The notes under the pieces are model-generated. The model ran no database searches. It saw nothing but the letters and a program-made list of their open reading frames with translations, and had not been told where the DNA came from. Below are positions 1 to 8,553 of a stretch of DNA of 64,000 bases, piece by piece. Position numbers and translations under genes: made by a program. Each line of letters opens with the position of its first letter. Position 1 is the first letter of the stretch. The DNA is from Micromonospora carbonacea (GTDB taxonomy: Bacteria > Actinomycetota > Actinomycetes > Mycobacteriales > Micromonosporaceae): NCBI RefSeq assembly GCF_014205165.1, contig NZ_JACHMZ010000001.1, positions 7,236,501 to 7,300,500 of the forward strand, written 5' to 3'.

Positions 1-986
1 TAGAACACGCCGACCAGGGCCAGCACCACCAGCGTGGTGCGCCGGGCCGCCGCCCCGTCGGGGTTGGTGTAGAACCGCACCAGCACGTGCGGCAGCCCCA
101 TGGTGCCCAGGAACGTGGCCAGGATCAGCGAGTAGGTGGCGAACAGCCCCCGGTCGTCGTCCCCGGCGGTGCTGGGCAGCAGCCAGTCCGCCGCGTCGGT
201 GGCCGTGCCGGAGACCTGCGGCACCGGGTCACCGGCGGCGAAGTCGAGCCGGTCGCCGGGGCGTACCTCGCGGATGTCGCCGTCGGGGAGGGTGAGGGTC
301 GCGCGGTGCTCGACCACGACGGTGGTCGCGGTGCGGAACGTCGGCCCGTCGGGCGGGGTCACCGCCGGGCGGGCGTCGGCCTGCCACTGCAACACCAGGA
401 AGATCGCGGGTACGGCGAGCGCGGTCAGCTTCAGCCAGTACTGGAACGCCTGGACGAAGGTGATGGCCCGCATTCCGCCCAGCGCCACGTTCGCGGTGAC
501 CACCGCCGCCACCACGAGCGCCCCGACCGGGTACGCCGCCCCGGTCAGCGTGGCCAGGGTCAGCCCCGCCCCCTGGAGCTGCGGCACCAGGTACAGCCAG
601 CCGATGAAGATCACGAACGCGGTGGCGAGGGTACGCAGCCGCCGCGACCCGAGCCGCACCTCGCAGAAGTCCGGCAGGGTGAACGCCCCGGAGCGGCGCA
701 GCGGCGCGGCCACGAACAGCAGCAGGGCCAGGTAGCCGGCGGCGAAGCCGACGGGATACCAGAGCACGTCGACGCCGTACTTGAGGATCAGCCCGGCCAC
801 GCCGAGGAAGCTCGCCGCCGACAGGTACTCCCCGCCGATCGCGGCGGCGTTCCAGGTGGGGCTGACCGAGCGGGAGGCGACGAGGAAGTCGGAGGTGGTC
901 CGGGCCAGCCGCAGCCCGTAGAAGCCGATGCCGACCGTGACCAGGGTGACCGCGACGATCGCGGGGACGACGTACCCGTTGCCCAT
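1..986 (-). CDS. Solute:sodium symporter (ActP/acetate-permease-like), 3' end outside window
   Basis: Read from an ATG at 986 this frame stays open to the window edge (328 codons). It encodes a very hydrophobic protein with an N-terminal membrane segment (VVPAIVAVTLVTVGIGFYGL) and the sodium:solute symporter hallmark around 'TSDFLVASRSVSPTWNAAA', followed by 'IGGEYLSAASFLG'. An extracytoplasmic loop of about 60 residues follows 'LKLTALAVPAIFLVLQWQ'. Family members import small carboxylates such as acetate or pyruvate with sodium; the substrate cannot be read here. The gene starts 1 bp after the stop of the DUF485-like gene, so the two are surely co-transcribed. The C-terminus is missing only because the window ends. 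Confidence 0.85.
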   Translation of the reverse strand, partial: MGNGYVVPAIVAVTLVTVGIGFYGLRLARTTSDFLVASRSVSPTWNAAAIGGEYLSAASFLGVAGLILKYGVDVLWYPVGFAAGYLALLLFVAAPLRRSGAFTLPDFCEVRLGSRRLRTLATAFVIFIGWLYLVPQLQGAGLTLATLTGAAYPVGALVVAAVVTANVALGGMRAITFVQAFQYWLKLTALAVPAIFLVLQWQADARPAVTPPDGPTFRTATTVVVEHRATLTLPDGDIREVRPGDRLDFAAGDPVPQVSGTATDAADWLLPSTAGDDDRGLFATYSLILATFLGTMGLPHVLVRFYTNPDGAAARRTTLVVLALVGVF

Positions 987-987
987 C

Positions 988-1431
988 TCAGCGCTCCGGC
1001 CGCTGGACCAGGTCGGTGAAGTCCTGCTCGTTGCGTTCGGCGAGCCACACGTACGCCCAGCCGACGGCGATGAGGAACGGGAAGGAGACCAGCCCCAGCA
1101 GCAGCCACGGCAGGTTGATCCCGAATACGGTGACCCGGCCGACCGAGGGCGCGATGGCGAACAGCCAGGGCAGGCCGCCCAGGCCGATCAGCACCACCAG
1201 GCTCAGCCGCAGCGCCAGGGCGAGCTGGGCCCGCACCAGGCCCCGGACCAGCGCCTCGCCGACCCGGGTCTGCTGGGCCAGCTCGGCGCGGGCCCGGTCG
1301 GCGTCGGGTTCCCGGCGGGACACCTCGGCCAGCACGATCCGGGTCCGGCCGGGCGCGGTCGGCGCGCCGCCCGGTGCCTCGTCCCGGGCGGTCGACCGGG
1401 GCGACGGTACGGGGTCGTCGGGTGCGGCCAC
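988..1431 (-). CDS. Small DUF485-type membrane protein, symporter partner
   Basis: 147 residues from a GTG start. The first 60 residues are polar and proline/arginine rich. Two hydrophobic segments follow, roughly residues 70-95 (ALALRLSLVVLIGLGGLPWL) and 107-130 (NLPWLLLGLVSFPFLIAVGW). The protein ends in a short charged tail. Small two-helix DUF485-type proteins are habitually encoded directly before acetate/pyruvate-type symporters, and here the stop lies 1 bp from the symporter ATG. A role as accessory subunit is inferred from this pairing. The N-terminal extension is longer than in typical DUF485 proteins. The promoter should lie in the 140-bp gap upstream, which carries the DnaA-box-like cluster. 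Confidence 0.7.
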   Translation of the reverse strand: MAAPDDPVPSPRSTARDEAPGGAPTAPGRTRIVLAEVSRREPDADRARAELAQQTRVGEALVRGLVRAQLALALRLSLVVLIGLGGLPWLFAIAPSVGRVTVFGINLPWLLLGLVSFPFLIAVGWAYVWLAERNEQDFTDLVQRPER

Positions 1432-1475
1432 CCCGGCAGTCTGGCCCGATCGGTGGGAATGTCAAGACACTGCGC

Positions 1476-1552
1476 TGTGCACAACCTGTGGAGAACTCTC
1501 CACACCTGTGGATAACCCGGTGGATAACTTGGTGGACGCGCGCTGTGGACAA
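1476..1552 (+). promoter_or_regulatory. Cluster of DnaA-box-like 9-mers
   Basis: Within 77 bp there are perfect or near matches to the DnaA box (TTATCCACA / TTGTCCACA). They are TGTGCACAA 1476-1484, TGTGGAGAA 1487-1495, CTCTCCACA 1496-1504 (opposite orientation), TGTGGATAA 1507-1515 (perfect), GGTGGATAA 1519-1527, GGTGGACGC 1531-1539 and TGTGGACAA 1544-1552 (perfect). The cluster lies between the response-regulator stop and the DUF485/symporter start, so it overlaps the likely promoter region of that operon. It may bind or titrate DnaA. No replication-initiation gene is in the window. Confidence 0.6.
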
Positions 1553-1571
1553 CCTGGCCGACCAGACCGCG

Positions 1572-2333
1572 TCAGCGGTTCCAGTCCTGCTTGGCGGCGC
1601 GGACCAGCTTGTCCTTCAGCTCCCGGGTGTGCCGGCGGCTCACCGGCAGCTCCGTCGAGTCGACCACCACCACGTAGCCGGAGTTGACCAGCCGCAGCTC
1701 GGCGATGAGCTTGAGCTGCACCAGGTACGACCGGTGGATGCGGACGAACCCGGCGTCCGCCCAGCGCTCGGCGAGGGTGGCCAGCGACACCCGCACCAGG
1801 TGCGAGCCGTCGGCGGTGTGCAGCCGGGCGTAGTCGCCCTGCGCCTCCACCCAGCGCACCGCCGACCGGGGCAGCATCCGCGTCGTCCCCGCCAGCTCGA
1901 TCGGGATCGTCGGGTCCTCCTCGGCGCGGGCCAGCGCCGCCGGGTGCGTGGCGACCACCCGGGAGCCGATGACCCGGCGCAGCGACTCGGCCAGCCGCTC
2001 CGCCCGCACCGGCTTGCGCACGTAGTCCGTCGCGCCCAGGTCGAAGGCGTCCACGGCCCCGTCGTCGTACGCGGTGACGAAGACGATCGCCGGGGGCCGG
2101 GCGAACCGGCGCAGCACCCGGGCCAGCTCCATGCCGTCGAGGCCGGGCATGCGGATGTCGAGGAAGACCACGTCCACGTCGGCGTCGCGGAGCACCCGCA
2201 GTGCCTCGGTGGCGTCGCCCGCCGTGTGCAGCCGGGCCACCCGCGGGTCGGCCCGCAGGTGGTACGCCAGCTCGTCCAGCGCCGGCGGCTCGTCGTCGAC
2301 GGCGAGCACCCGCAGGAAGCCGGGGGTGGTCAC
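1572..2333 (-). CDS. LytTR-family response regulator
   Basis: 253 residues from a GTG start. An N-terminal receiver domain (about 7-120) contains the acidic pair in 'AVDDEPPALDEL', the predicted phospho-acceptor Asp59 (VVFLDIRMPG) and the conserved Lys in 'YVRKPVR'. A C-terminal LytTR DNA-binding domain (about 150-250) contains 'WVEAQGDYARLHT', 'FVRIHRSYLV' and 'LPVSRRHTRELK'. The start overlaps the sensor kinase stop by 4 bp (GTGA), so the two are translationally coupled. LytS/LytTR pairs next to solute symporters commonly control uptake of a small carboxylate. The symporter operon immediately downstream on the same strand is the obvious target. Confidence 0.9.
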   Translation of the reverse strand: MTTPGFLRVLAVDDEPPALDELAYHLRADPRVARLHTAGDATEALRVLRDADVDVVFLDIRMPGLDGMELARVLRRFARPPAIVFVTAYDDGAVDAFDLGATDYVRKPVRAERLAESLRRVIGSRVVATHPAALARAEEDPTIPIELAGTTRMLPRSAVRWVEAQGDYARLHTADGSHLVRVSLATLAERWADAGFVRIHRSYLVQLKLIAELRLVNSGYVVVVDSTELPVSRRHTRELKDKLVRAAKQDWNR

Positions 2334-3553
2334 GAGGCGACCCGCACACCGGGGTGGAACTTCGGCACCCGCATGCTCACCTTCGTGCCGGAGCCGAGGC
2401 CGGTCTCGACGACCAGGCCGAACCGGTCCCCGAAGGCCGAGCGGAGCCGCTCGTCGACGTTCGACAGGCCGACGTGCTGGCCCGGGTCGTCGGTGGGGTC
2501 GCTGCCGGCCCCGGCCAGCTCCGCGATGCCGGCGGTCAGTGTCGTCGGGTCCATGCCCACTCCGTCGTCCTCCACCGTGATGTGGCACTCGGCACCCGCG
2601 TCGCGGGCCTCGATGCTCACCATGCCGGGGCCGGGCTTGCGGGACAACCCGTGCCGGACGGCGTTCTCCACCAACGGCTGGAGGCAGAGGAACGGCAGGG
2701 TCACCGGCAGCACCTCCGGGGCGATCTGCAACCGCACCTGCAACCGGTCGCCGAACCGGGCCCGCTCGATGGTCAGGTAGCGGTCGATGGAGCGCAGCTC
2801 CTCCGCGAGGGTGGTGAACTCGCCGTGCGCCCGGAAGGAGTAGCGGGTGAACTCGGCGAACTCCAGGATCAGTTCCCGGGCCCGCTCCGGGTCGGTGCGC
2901 ACGAAGGAGCCGATGGCGGTCAGCGCGTTGTAGATGAAGTGCGGGCTGATCTGGGCGCGCAGCGCGCGTACCTCGGCGCGGGCCAGCCGCTCCCGGGAGG
3001 CGTCCAGCTCGGCCAGGGCGAGCTGGTTGCCGGCCCAGTGCGCCGTCTCCAGGGTGGCCTGCACCAGTCCCGGGGCGGGCTGGTCGTCGGCGACGGCGAT
3101 CAGCGCGCCGACCACCCGGCCGTCGGCGCGCAGCGGCGCGACCACCGCGCCCCGCACCGGGCAGTCGACCCGGTCGCAGTGCAGCTCCGCCTCCCCCAGC
3201 ACCGTCGACCGCCCACCGTCGGCCGCCCGCCGGGCCGCCGCGACGAGCTGGTCGGCGTGGTGCGTGCCGCGCCCGTCGAGGGCGAGCAGCGCGTCCCGGT
3301 CCGTCAGGGCCAGCCCGGCCGCGCCCACGAGGGCCCGCAGGTGGCGTACGGCCTTCGCCGCGCCCGCCGCGCTCAGGCCCGTACGCAGCGGCTCGGCGGC
3401 CAGCCCGGCGGTGTGCAGCACCGCGTACGTGGCCCGCTGGGTGGCGGTGGCGATGCCCCGGCGGGCGCGCAGCCGCACCACCGCGTACAGGGCGGCGCCC
3501 AGCGCGGTGACCAGGGAGACGACGCCGAGCACGGCGGAGAGGTTGCCAGCCAC
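2330..3553 (-). CDS. LytS/YehU-type sensor histidine kinase
   Basis: 407 residues, GTG start. One N-terminal hydrophobic segment (about 5-28) is followed by a GAF-like sensing region (about 60-165) with Cys126 and Cys131 in 'HCDRVDCPV'. The His_kinase domain carries the phospho-acceptor motif 'ISPHFIYNAL' (His205). The ATPase part has 'LVENAVRHGL' (N box) and glycine-rich boxes 'DDGVGM' and 'GLSNVDERL'. It phosphorylates the LytTR regulator encoded next. Unlike classical LytS proteins it lacks a multi-helix 5TM sensor, so sensing is probably cytoplasmic through the GAF-like domain. Confidence 0.88.
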   Translation of the reverse strand: MAGNLSAVLGVVSLVTALGAALYAVVRLRARRGIATATQRATYAVLHTAGLAAEPLRTGLSAAGAAKAVRHLRALVGAAGLALTDRDALLALDGRGTHHADQLVAAARRAADGGRSTVLGEAELHCDRVDCPVRGAVVAPLRADGRVVGALIAVADDQPAPGLVQATLETAHWAGNQLALAELDASRERLARAEVRALRAQISPHFIYNALTAIGSFVRTDPERARELILEFAEFTRYSFRAHGEFTTLAEELRSIDRYLTIERARFGDRLQVRLQIAPEVLPVTLPFLCLQPLVENAVRHGLSRKPGPGMVSIEARDAGAECHITVEDDGVGMDPTTLTAGIAELAGAGSDPTDDPGQHVGLSNVDERLRSAFGDRFGLVVETGLGSGTKVSMRVPKFHPGVRVAS

Positions 3554-3596
3554 CCCGCGATCCTGACGGCTGCCGTCGCCCCGCGCCAGCCCCGCG

Positions 3597-5180
3597 TCAG
3601 TATGCGCCCTTGCGGGCCAGCACCACGCCCACCGTGCGCCACAGGATGCTCAGGTCGTACGCCAGAGACCAGTTGTCGACGTAGTAGAGGTCGAGCCGGA
3701 CGGCCTCGTCCCACGACAGGTCGGAGCGGCCGGAGACCTGCCACAGCCCCGTCATGCCGGGCCGCACCAGCAGCCGGCGGCGCACGTCGCCGAGGAAGTC
3801 GCCGTCGTCGGCGGGCAGCGGACGCGGCCCCACCAGCGACATCTCGCCCCACAGCACGTTGATCAACTGGGGCAGCTCGTCGAGCGAGGAGGCCCGCAGG
3901 AAGCGGCCCACCGGGAAGACCCGGGGGTCGTGCTTCATCTTGAACAGCATGCCGTCGGTCTCGTTCTGGTCGACGAGGCCGGCGAGGCGGTCCTCGGCGT
4001 CGACGTACATGGTGCGGAACTTCCACACCCGGAACGTGCGGCCCTCGTGGCCGACCCGGGGCTGGCGGAAGAAGACCGGGCCGGGGTCGGAGAGCCGGAT
4101 CGCCGCCCCGATCGCCAGGAACACGGGCACGAGCAGGAGCAGGCCGAGGCCGGCGGCGACCCGGTCCATCAGGTTCTTGGCCAGCAGCGCCGGGCCCGAC
4201 AGGGTCGGCTCCTCGACGTGCAGCAGGGGCAGCCCCTCGATGGGGCGGATGTGCACCCGGGGGCCGGCGATGTCGGTGAGCTGCGGGGCCACCACCAGGT
4301 CGACGCCGGAGCCTTCGAGCTGCCAGGCCAGCCGGCGCAGCTCGCCCGGCTCGGCGCTGGCGGAGCCGCAGACCGCGATCGTGTCGCCGCCGACCTCCCG
4401 CACCAGGGCGAGGACGTCGCGGCCCGCGTACACCGGGACGGGGGTCTGGATGCCCCGGGCGGCCGCGTAGCCGTCGGTGATGTGGATGGCCACCGGGACC
4501 AGCCCGGCGCTCGGGTTGCGGGTGACCGCGGTGTAGACCTCCAGGCACTCCGGCAGGGTGCCGACGAGCACCATCCGATGCCCGGCCTGGCCGACCCGGC
4601 GGCGCACCGCGTGCAGGGTGAACCGGGCGAGGATGCGGCCCAGCAGGATCAGCACCAATGCCCCGAGCAGCGCGAAACCGACCGACCACCGCGACAGGTC
4701 GGTCTTGGTGGCGAACGCGATGAACGAGACGGTGGCGGCCACCGCCACCCCGGCGCGGATCACCCGCTTGAATTCGTCGGGCCCGAGCCCCATGTAACGC
4801 CGGTCGTAGGCCCGGTTGCCCCAGAGGATGACCAGCCAGCCGAGCGGCAGCAGCAGGAACGCGACCGTGTAGAACCAGGTCGGGTCCGCCTGGGCGTTGT
4901 AGAAACCGGCGCGGGCCTGGCCGAACGCCTCCTGGGCGATCCAGTCGGCCAGCACCACGGCGAAGAAGTCGACGAACAGCAGGGCGGCCGTGTAGGGGCG
5001 GTGCCAGCGGGAGACGCGCCGGCGGGCCCGCGCCCACGCCGACCGGGGGACACCGTTGTGGGACGGCGGTGTCGGCGGCTGGATCTCGAAGCTGTCGACG
5101 TGCCGCACGAGTTGGCTCCGGCCTGTGTTGGTTACCGGGCGCTGGAGGCTAGTCGTCACCTCACCCATGTCCTCCCGCAT
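3597..5180 (-). CDS. Polyprenyl-phosphate sugar-1-phosphate transferase (WbaP/CpsE type)
   Basis: 527 residues. Several N-terminal membrane segments (about 50-170) precede a soluble CoA-binding-like middle region, one further helix at 'LGLLLLVPVFLAIGAAIR', and a complete bacterial sugar-transferase domain. Signature stretches are 'FFRQPRVGHEGRTFRVWKFR', 'GRFLRASSLDELPQLINVL', 'MSLVGPRPLP' and 'RPGMTGLWQVSGRSDL'. Enzymes of this class start exopolysaccharide repeat-unit synthesis by placing a sugar-1-phosphate on undecaprenyl phosphate at the inner membrane face. It is the only priming transferase seen and could serve the Wzx/Wzy genes 30 kb away. The first ATG (5180) is used; an in-frame ATG at 5168 is an alternative. 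Confidence 0.9.
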   Translation of the reverse strand: MREDMGEVTTSLQRPVTNTGRSQLVRHVDSFEIQPPTPPSHNGVPRSAWARARRRVSRWHRPYTAALLFVDFFAVVLADWIAQEAFGQARAGFYNAQADPTWFYTVAFLLLPLGWLVILWGNRAYDRRYMGLGPDEFKRVIRAGVAVAATVSFIAFATKTDLSRWSVGFALLGALVLILLGRILARFTLHAVRRRVGQAGHRMVLVGTLPECLEVYTAVTRNPSAGLVPVAIHITDGYAAARGIQTPVPVYAGRDVLALVREVGGDTIAVCGSASAEPGELRRLAWQLEGSGVDLVVAPQLTDIAGPRVHIRPIEGLPLLHVEEPTLSGPALLAKNLMDRVAAGLGLLLLVPVFLAIGAAIRLSDPGPVFFRQPRVGHEGRTFRVWKFRTMYVDAEDRLAGLVDQNETDGMLFKMKHDPRVFPVGRFLRASSLDELPQLINVLWGEMSLVGPRPLPADDGDFLGDVRRRLLVRPGMTGLWQVSGRSDLSWDEAVRLDLYYVDNWSLAYDLSILWRTVGVVLARKGAY

Positions 5181-5434
5181 GACGCGTGCCGCTCACTCGC
5201 AGTGAGGGCCCGGGTCGCCCACCGTTCAGTTTCCCACGCGGGGCCCGCACCGGACGTCGACCCGAGGGACTTCGCGCACAGTGCGCCGCGTGGGATCCGG
5301 CCGGCTCCACCTCAGGTGCGAAAAGCCGGGGACCGGGCCACTATACCGATGGATGACGGGCCGGGTAGAGGCGCGGACCGGAGGCATCGGCGCTCCGGAG
5401 GCGATTCCCCTCCGTAACCCCCCAGTGTCGTCAC
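5181..5434. other. Upstream region of the sugar-transferase gene
   Basis: A 254-bp gap between two minus-strand genes. It must hold the promoter of the sugar-transferase gene and the 3' end of the Fpg/Nei transcript. No clear operator, RNA motif or ORF with coding character was recognised. Confidence 0.3.
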
Positions 5435-6295
5435 TCACCGTACGATGCGTGACAACCGTCGGTCAGCGAGCGGCTTCCCGCCGGTCTGGCAGGTCGGGCA
5501 GTATTGCAGGCTCGAGTCGGCGAAGCTGACCTCCCGCACCGTGTCGCCGCAGACGGGGCAGGGCAGGCCGGTGCGGGCGTGCACGGCCAGTCCCGAGCGC
5601 TTCTCGCCCTTCAGCTCGGCCGCCCGGTGTCCCAGCGACCGGGACACCGCGTCGCCCAGCACCCGCCCGGTCGCCCCGTGCAGGGCGGCGACCTGATCGT
5701 CGGTGAGCCGGTCGGTCAGCGCGAACGGCGACAGCTTCGCCGCGTGCAGGATCTCGTCGGAGTACGCGTTGCCGACCCCGGCCAGCACCGACTGGTCCGT
5801 CAGCACCCCCTTGACCTGGCCCCGCCGGCTGCGGATGCGCGCGGCGAACGTGGGCAGGTCGGCGGCGAGCGCGTCCGGGCCGAGCTTCGCCACCCCCGGC
5901 ACCGTCGCCGGGTCGGCCACCAGGTAGGCGGCCAGCTTCTTCTGGGTGCCCGCCTCGGTCAGGTCGAAGCCGGAGCCGTCGTCGAGCCGCACCCGCAGGG
6001 CGATCGGCCCCTTGCCGGGGCGCAGCGGCACGCCGGACGGGAACGCCTCCCGGTAGTGCAGCCAGCCGGCCCGCGCGAGGTGCACCACCAGGTGCAGGTC
6101 GCCCTCGAAGACGACGTCGAGGAACTTGCCGTGCCGCCGCGCGTCGGTCACGGCGCGCCCCGACACGGCGGCGGGCGCCGGGTCGTACGTCTTCAGGGCG
6201 CTGATCGCGGCGACCTCGACCCGGTCGACGCGCCGGGACACGGCGCGCTCCCGCAGGTAGCCGGCGAGCGCTTCCACCTCGGGAAGTTCGGGCAT
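5435..6295 (-). CDS. Fpg/Nei family DNA glycosylase
   Basis: 286 residues starting with the catalytic N-terminus MPELPEVE, in which mature Pro is the Schiff-base nucleophile and Glu is essential. Lys in 'RRHGKFLDV' matches the conserved beta-hairpin lysine. A helix-two-turn-helix region follows ('DQSVLAGVGNAYSDEILH'). The C-terminal zinc finger has four cysteines (CPVC...CPTC) and ends in 'KPLADRRLSRIVR'. The enzyme excises oxidised bases and nicks the abasic site in base-excision repair. Whether it prefers purines (Fpg) or pyrimidines (Nei) cannot be read from the sequence. It diverges from the GT4 gene with only 24 bp between start codons, so both transcripts are probably leaderless or nearly so. 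Confidence 0.92.
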   Translation of the reverse strand: MPELPEVEALAGYLRERAVSRRVDRVEVAAISALKTYDPAPAAVSGRAVTDARRHGKFLDVVFEGDLHLVVHLARAGWLHYREAFPSGVPLRPGKGPIALRVRLDDGSGFDLTEAGTQKKLAAYLVADPATVPGVAKLGPDALAADLPTFAARIRSRRGQVKGVLTDQSVLAGVGNAYSDEILHAAKLSPFALTDRLTDDQVAALHGATGRVLGDAVSRSLGHRAAELKGEKRSGLAVHARTGLPCPVCGDTVREVSFADSSLQYCPTCQTGGKPLADRRLSRIVR

Positions 6296-6319
6296 GGTGC
6301 AACGGTAGCCTTCCTTCCC

Positions 6320-7582
6320 GTGAGAATCGTGGTGGCGCACAACCGGTACCGGGAAGCCCAGCCGTCCGGCGAGAACACCATCGTCGACGCGGAGATCGCC
6401 CAGCTCCGCGCGGCCGGGGTGGAGGTGCTGCCGTTCCTGCGCAGCTCCGACGAGATCCCGAGCCTGCCGAAGACGGCGAAGGCGCTGCTGCCGATCTCCC
6501 CGATCTACGCCCCCCGCGCCCAGCAGGAGCTGAGCCGGCTGATCACCGAGCACCGGCCGGACGTGCTGCACCTGCACAACCCGTACCCCCTGCTCTCGCC
6601 GTGGGTGGTGCGGACCGCGCACAAGCACAATGTGCCGGTGGTGCAGACGGTGCACAACTACCGGCAGGTCTGCTCCTCCGGGCTCTACTTCCGCGACGGG
6701 GTGATCTGCCAGGACTGCCGGGGCCGGGCGCTGGGCGTGCCGGCGATCGTGCACCGCTGCTACCGGGGGTCGCGGGCGCAGAGCGCGCTGATGGCCACCA
6801 CCCTGGCCGTGCACCGGGGCACCTGGCACTCGGTGGACCGGTTCGTCGCCCTCACCAGCGCCGTCGGCGACCACCTGCGCGACTACGGGGTGCCCGCGGA
6901 GCGGATCGTGGTGAAGCCGAACGGCATCCCCGACCCGGGCACCCCCGCGCCGCTGGGCGACGGCTTCCTCTACATGGCGCGGCTCTCCCCGGAGAAGGGG
7001 CTGGGGCTGCTGCTGGACGCCTGGCGGCGGCACCCGGACGGCGCCCTCGGCCCGCTGCGCATCGCCGGGGACGGCGAGCTGCGCCACCTGGCCGAGGCCG
7101 CCGCTGCCGAGCGCGCCGACGTCACCTATCTCGGGCCGCTGGACCGCGCCGGGGTGCGCGCCGCCATCGAGGCCAGCGCGGTGATCATCGCCGCGTCCAC
7201 CTGGCACGACGTGCTGCCCACGGTGATCATCGAGGCGCTGGCCAGCGGGCGGCCGGTGCTCGGCACCGCCCTCGGCGGCATCCCGTACCTCGTCGGCGCG
7301 GACGCCCCCCGCGAGCCCGCCGGCACCGGCCCGGCCGCCGTCGCCACGGCCGCCCCCGGGGTGGGCCGCGTCGCGCTGCCGCACGGGGTGCAGGAGGGCG
7401 AGACGGGCTGGGTGGTGGCCCCGGAGCCGGCCGCCATGGCCGCCGCGCTGCCGGTCGCCCGCGCGGGCGCGGCGGCGCTGGCCGCCCCGGCGCGGCTGCG
7501 CTACGAGCGCACGTTCCACCCCGACGTGGTCACCAAGCGCCTCATCGACGTGTACGCCTCACTCGCCCGTTCGCCCCGTTGA
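6320..7582 (+). CDS. GT4-family glycosyltransferase
   Basis: 420 residues, starting at a GTG 24 bp from the divergent glycosylase start. The N-terminal Rossmann half begins 'RIVVAHNRYREAQPSGEN' and has the acceptor-side motif 'HLHNPYPLLSP'. The C-terminal half has the GT4 donor site: 'RLSPEKGLGLLLDAW', 'IAGDGELR', and the E-x7-E stretch 'VIIEALASGRPVLGTALGG'. A Cys-rich patch, 'GVICQDCRGR', is typical of a GT4 subgroup acting on cell-surface glycans. It likely transfers a sugar from an NDP-sugar in the cytoplasm. The acceptor is unknown; the neighbouring priming transferase suggests a surface polymer. Confidence 0.88.
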   Translation: MRIVVAHNRYREAQPSGENTIVDAEIAQLRAAGVEVLPFLRSSDEIPSLPKTAKALLPISPIYAPRAQQELSRLITEHRPDVLHLHNPYPLLSPWVVRTAHKHNVPVVQTVHNYRQVCSSGLYFRDGVICQDCRGRALGVPAIVHRCYRGSRAQSALMATTLAVHRGTWHSVDRFVALTSAVGDHLRDYGVPAERIVVKPNGIPDPGTPAPLGDGFLYMARLSPEKGLGLLLDAWRRHPDGALGPLRIAGDGELRHLAEAAAAERADVTYLGPLDRAGVRAAIEASAVIIAASTWHDVLPTVIIEALASGRPVLGTALGGIPYLVGADAPREPAGTGPAAVATAAPGVGRVALPHGVQEGETGWVVAPEPAAMAAALPVARAGAAALAAPARLRYERTFHPDVVTKRLIDVYASLARSPR

Positions 7583-7631
7583 GCCACCGCACCCGCAGGG
7601 TGGCGGTGTCTCGGACGGAACTGAGGGGCGG

Positions 7632-8117
7632 ATGACCGTGGTGACGGTGGAGGGGCTGCCGCCCTTCGAGGTGATCGACGCGCCGCAGGGCATCCGGTGT
7701 TGGGGGACGGACGCGCCGGCGGTCTGTTGGGCCAGCGAACGGGACGTGCGCGTCTACGTGGTGCGTGAGGGCGGCGAGCCGGACTTCCCGGAGGGCATCG
7801 ATCTCGGCCTGATCCGCGGCGTCGTGCAGAACCTCGACGGGTACGTGCACGCTGCGCTCGCCTACCTGCGGGCCGAGCTGCTGGCGGACCCGGGGTTCTT
7901 CGGGCTGGGCATGGACGACGCGGCGGCGTACGGGGCGTTGGAGCTGCACGATCTGCCGCTGGCGGAGCCGGAACTGACGTTCCGCACCGGCGACGAGTGG
8001 GATCTGCGGTTCGCGGAGGGCGGCATGCCGATCTGCGACCCGTACGGAATCATCGTCACGTTCGACCGGGACCGGCCGGTGCGGGTGGAGGACCTCAGCG
8101 AGGCAGAGGGCGCGTAG
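7632..8117 (+). CDS. Conserved-looking hypothetical protein
   Basis: 161 residues with an ATG preceded by a purine-rich ribosome site (GAGGGGCGG). It is acidic, has no membrane segment or signal peptide, and contains a Trp/Cys pair 'CWGTDAPAVCW' near residue 24. The family was not recognised. It lies 49 bp after the glycosyltransferase on the same strand and may be co-transcribed, but its composition gives no link to glycan synthesis. Confidence 0.6.
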   Translation: MTVVTVEGLPPFEVIDAPQGIRCWGTDAPAVCWASERDVRVYVVREGGEPDFPEGIDLGLIRGVVQNLDGYVHAALAYLRAELLADPGFFGLGMDDAAAYGALELHDLPLAEPELTFRTGDEWDLRFAEGGMPICDPYGIIVTFDRDRPVRVEDLSEAEGA

Positions 8118-8169
8118 ATCGGGTAGATCCTGTCACCGGCGCGCTGAGTCCTCCCGAGCCTTTCGGCTG

Positions 8170-8487
8170 CTACGAGGCGAGCCGCTCGGGTGTGTGGCGG
8201 CGGGGGCCGGTCGGCTCGACGGCGCGCACGGGCCTGTCGACCTCGGCCTTGTTGATCTCGGCCCACACGGCGTCGAGGGAGAGGCCGAGGACGTCGGCGA
8301 TCGCCGCGATGGTCGGGAAGGCGGGGGTCGCCACGCGCCCCGACTCGATCTTGCGGAGGGTCTCCGGCGAGACGCGGGCGTCGAGCGCGGTCTGGAGCAT
8401 CGGGCGGTCCCCCCGGGCGTGGCGCAACAGCGCGCCGAGGCGCTGCCCGCGCTCGACCTCCTCGGGGGTGAGCGGCAACCTGACCAT
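8170..8487 (-). CDS. XRE-family transcriptional regulator, divergent from map
   Basis: 105 residues. A single helix-turn-helix domain covers about residues 13-75: 'GQRLGALLRHARGD', 'LQTALDARVSPETLRKIESG' (recognition helix) and 'IAAIADVLGLSLDAV'. The short C-terminal tail is basic. It is divergent from methionine aminopeptidase, with 66 bp between starts. That gap contains two copies of CCGGGATAGT, a plausible operator. Autoregulation and control of the aminopeptidase are inferred from this layout. Confidence 0.88.
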   Translation of the reverse strand: MVRLPLTPEEVERGQRLGALLRHARGDRPMLQTALDARVSPETLRKIESGRVATPAFPTIAAIADVLGLSLDAVWAEINKAEVDRPVRAVEPTGPRRHTPERLAS

Positions 8488-8503
8488 GCGGCCGATTCTA
8501 GTA

Positions 8504-8527
8504 CCGGGATAGTATGGCCGGGATAGT
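8504..8527 (+). promoter_or_regulatory. Direct-repeat operator candidate between xre and map
   Basis: The 10-mer CCGGGATAGT occurs at 8504-8513 and again at 8518-8527, with 14 bp between repeat starts. It sits between the divergent XRE and map starts, in an AT-rich stretch (TAGTAT...TAGTTAT) that could also supply the -10 elements. Confidence 0.5.
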
Positions 8528-8553
8528 TATTGGTGGCACGAGGAAGGCGCCGC

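Noticed and set aside
1476..1552. Chromosomal origin (oriC)
   Set aside because: The boxes are dense, but no dnaA, dnaN, recF or gyrase gene is near, and no AT-rich unwinding region was seen. Reported as a DnaA-box cluster only.
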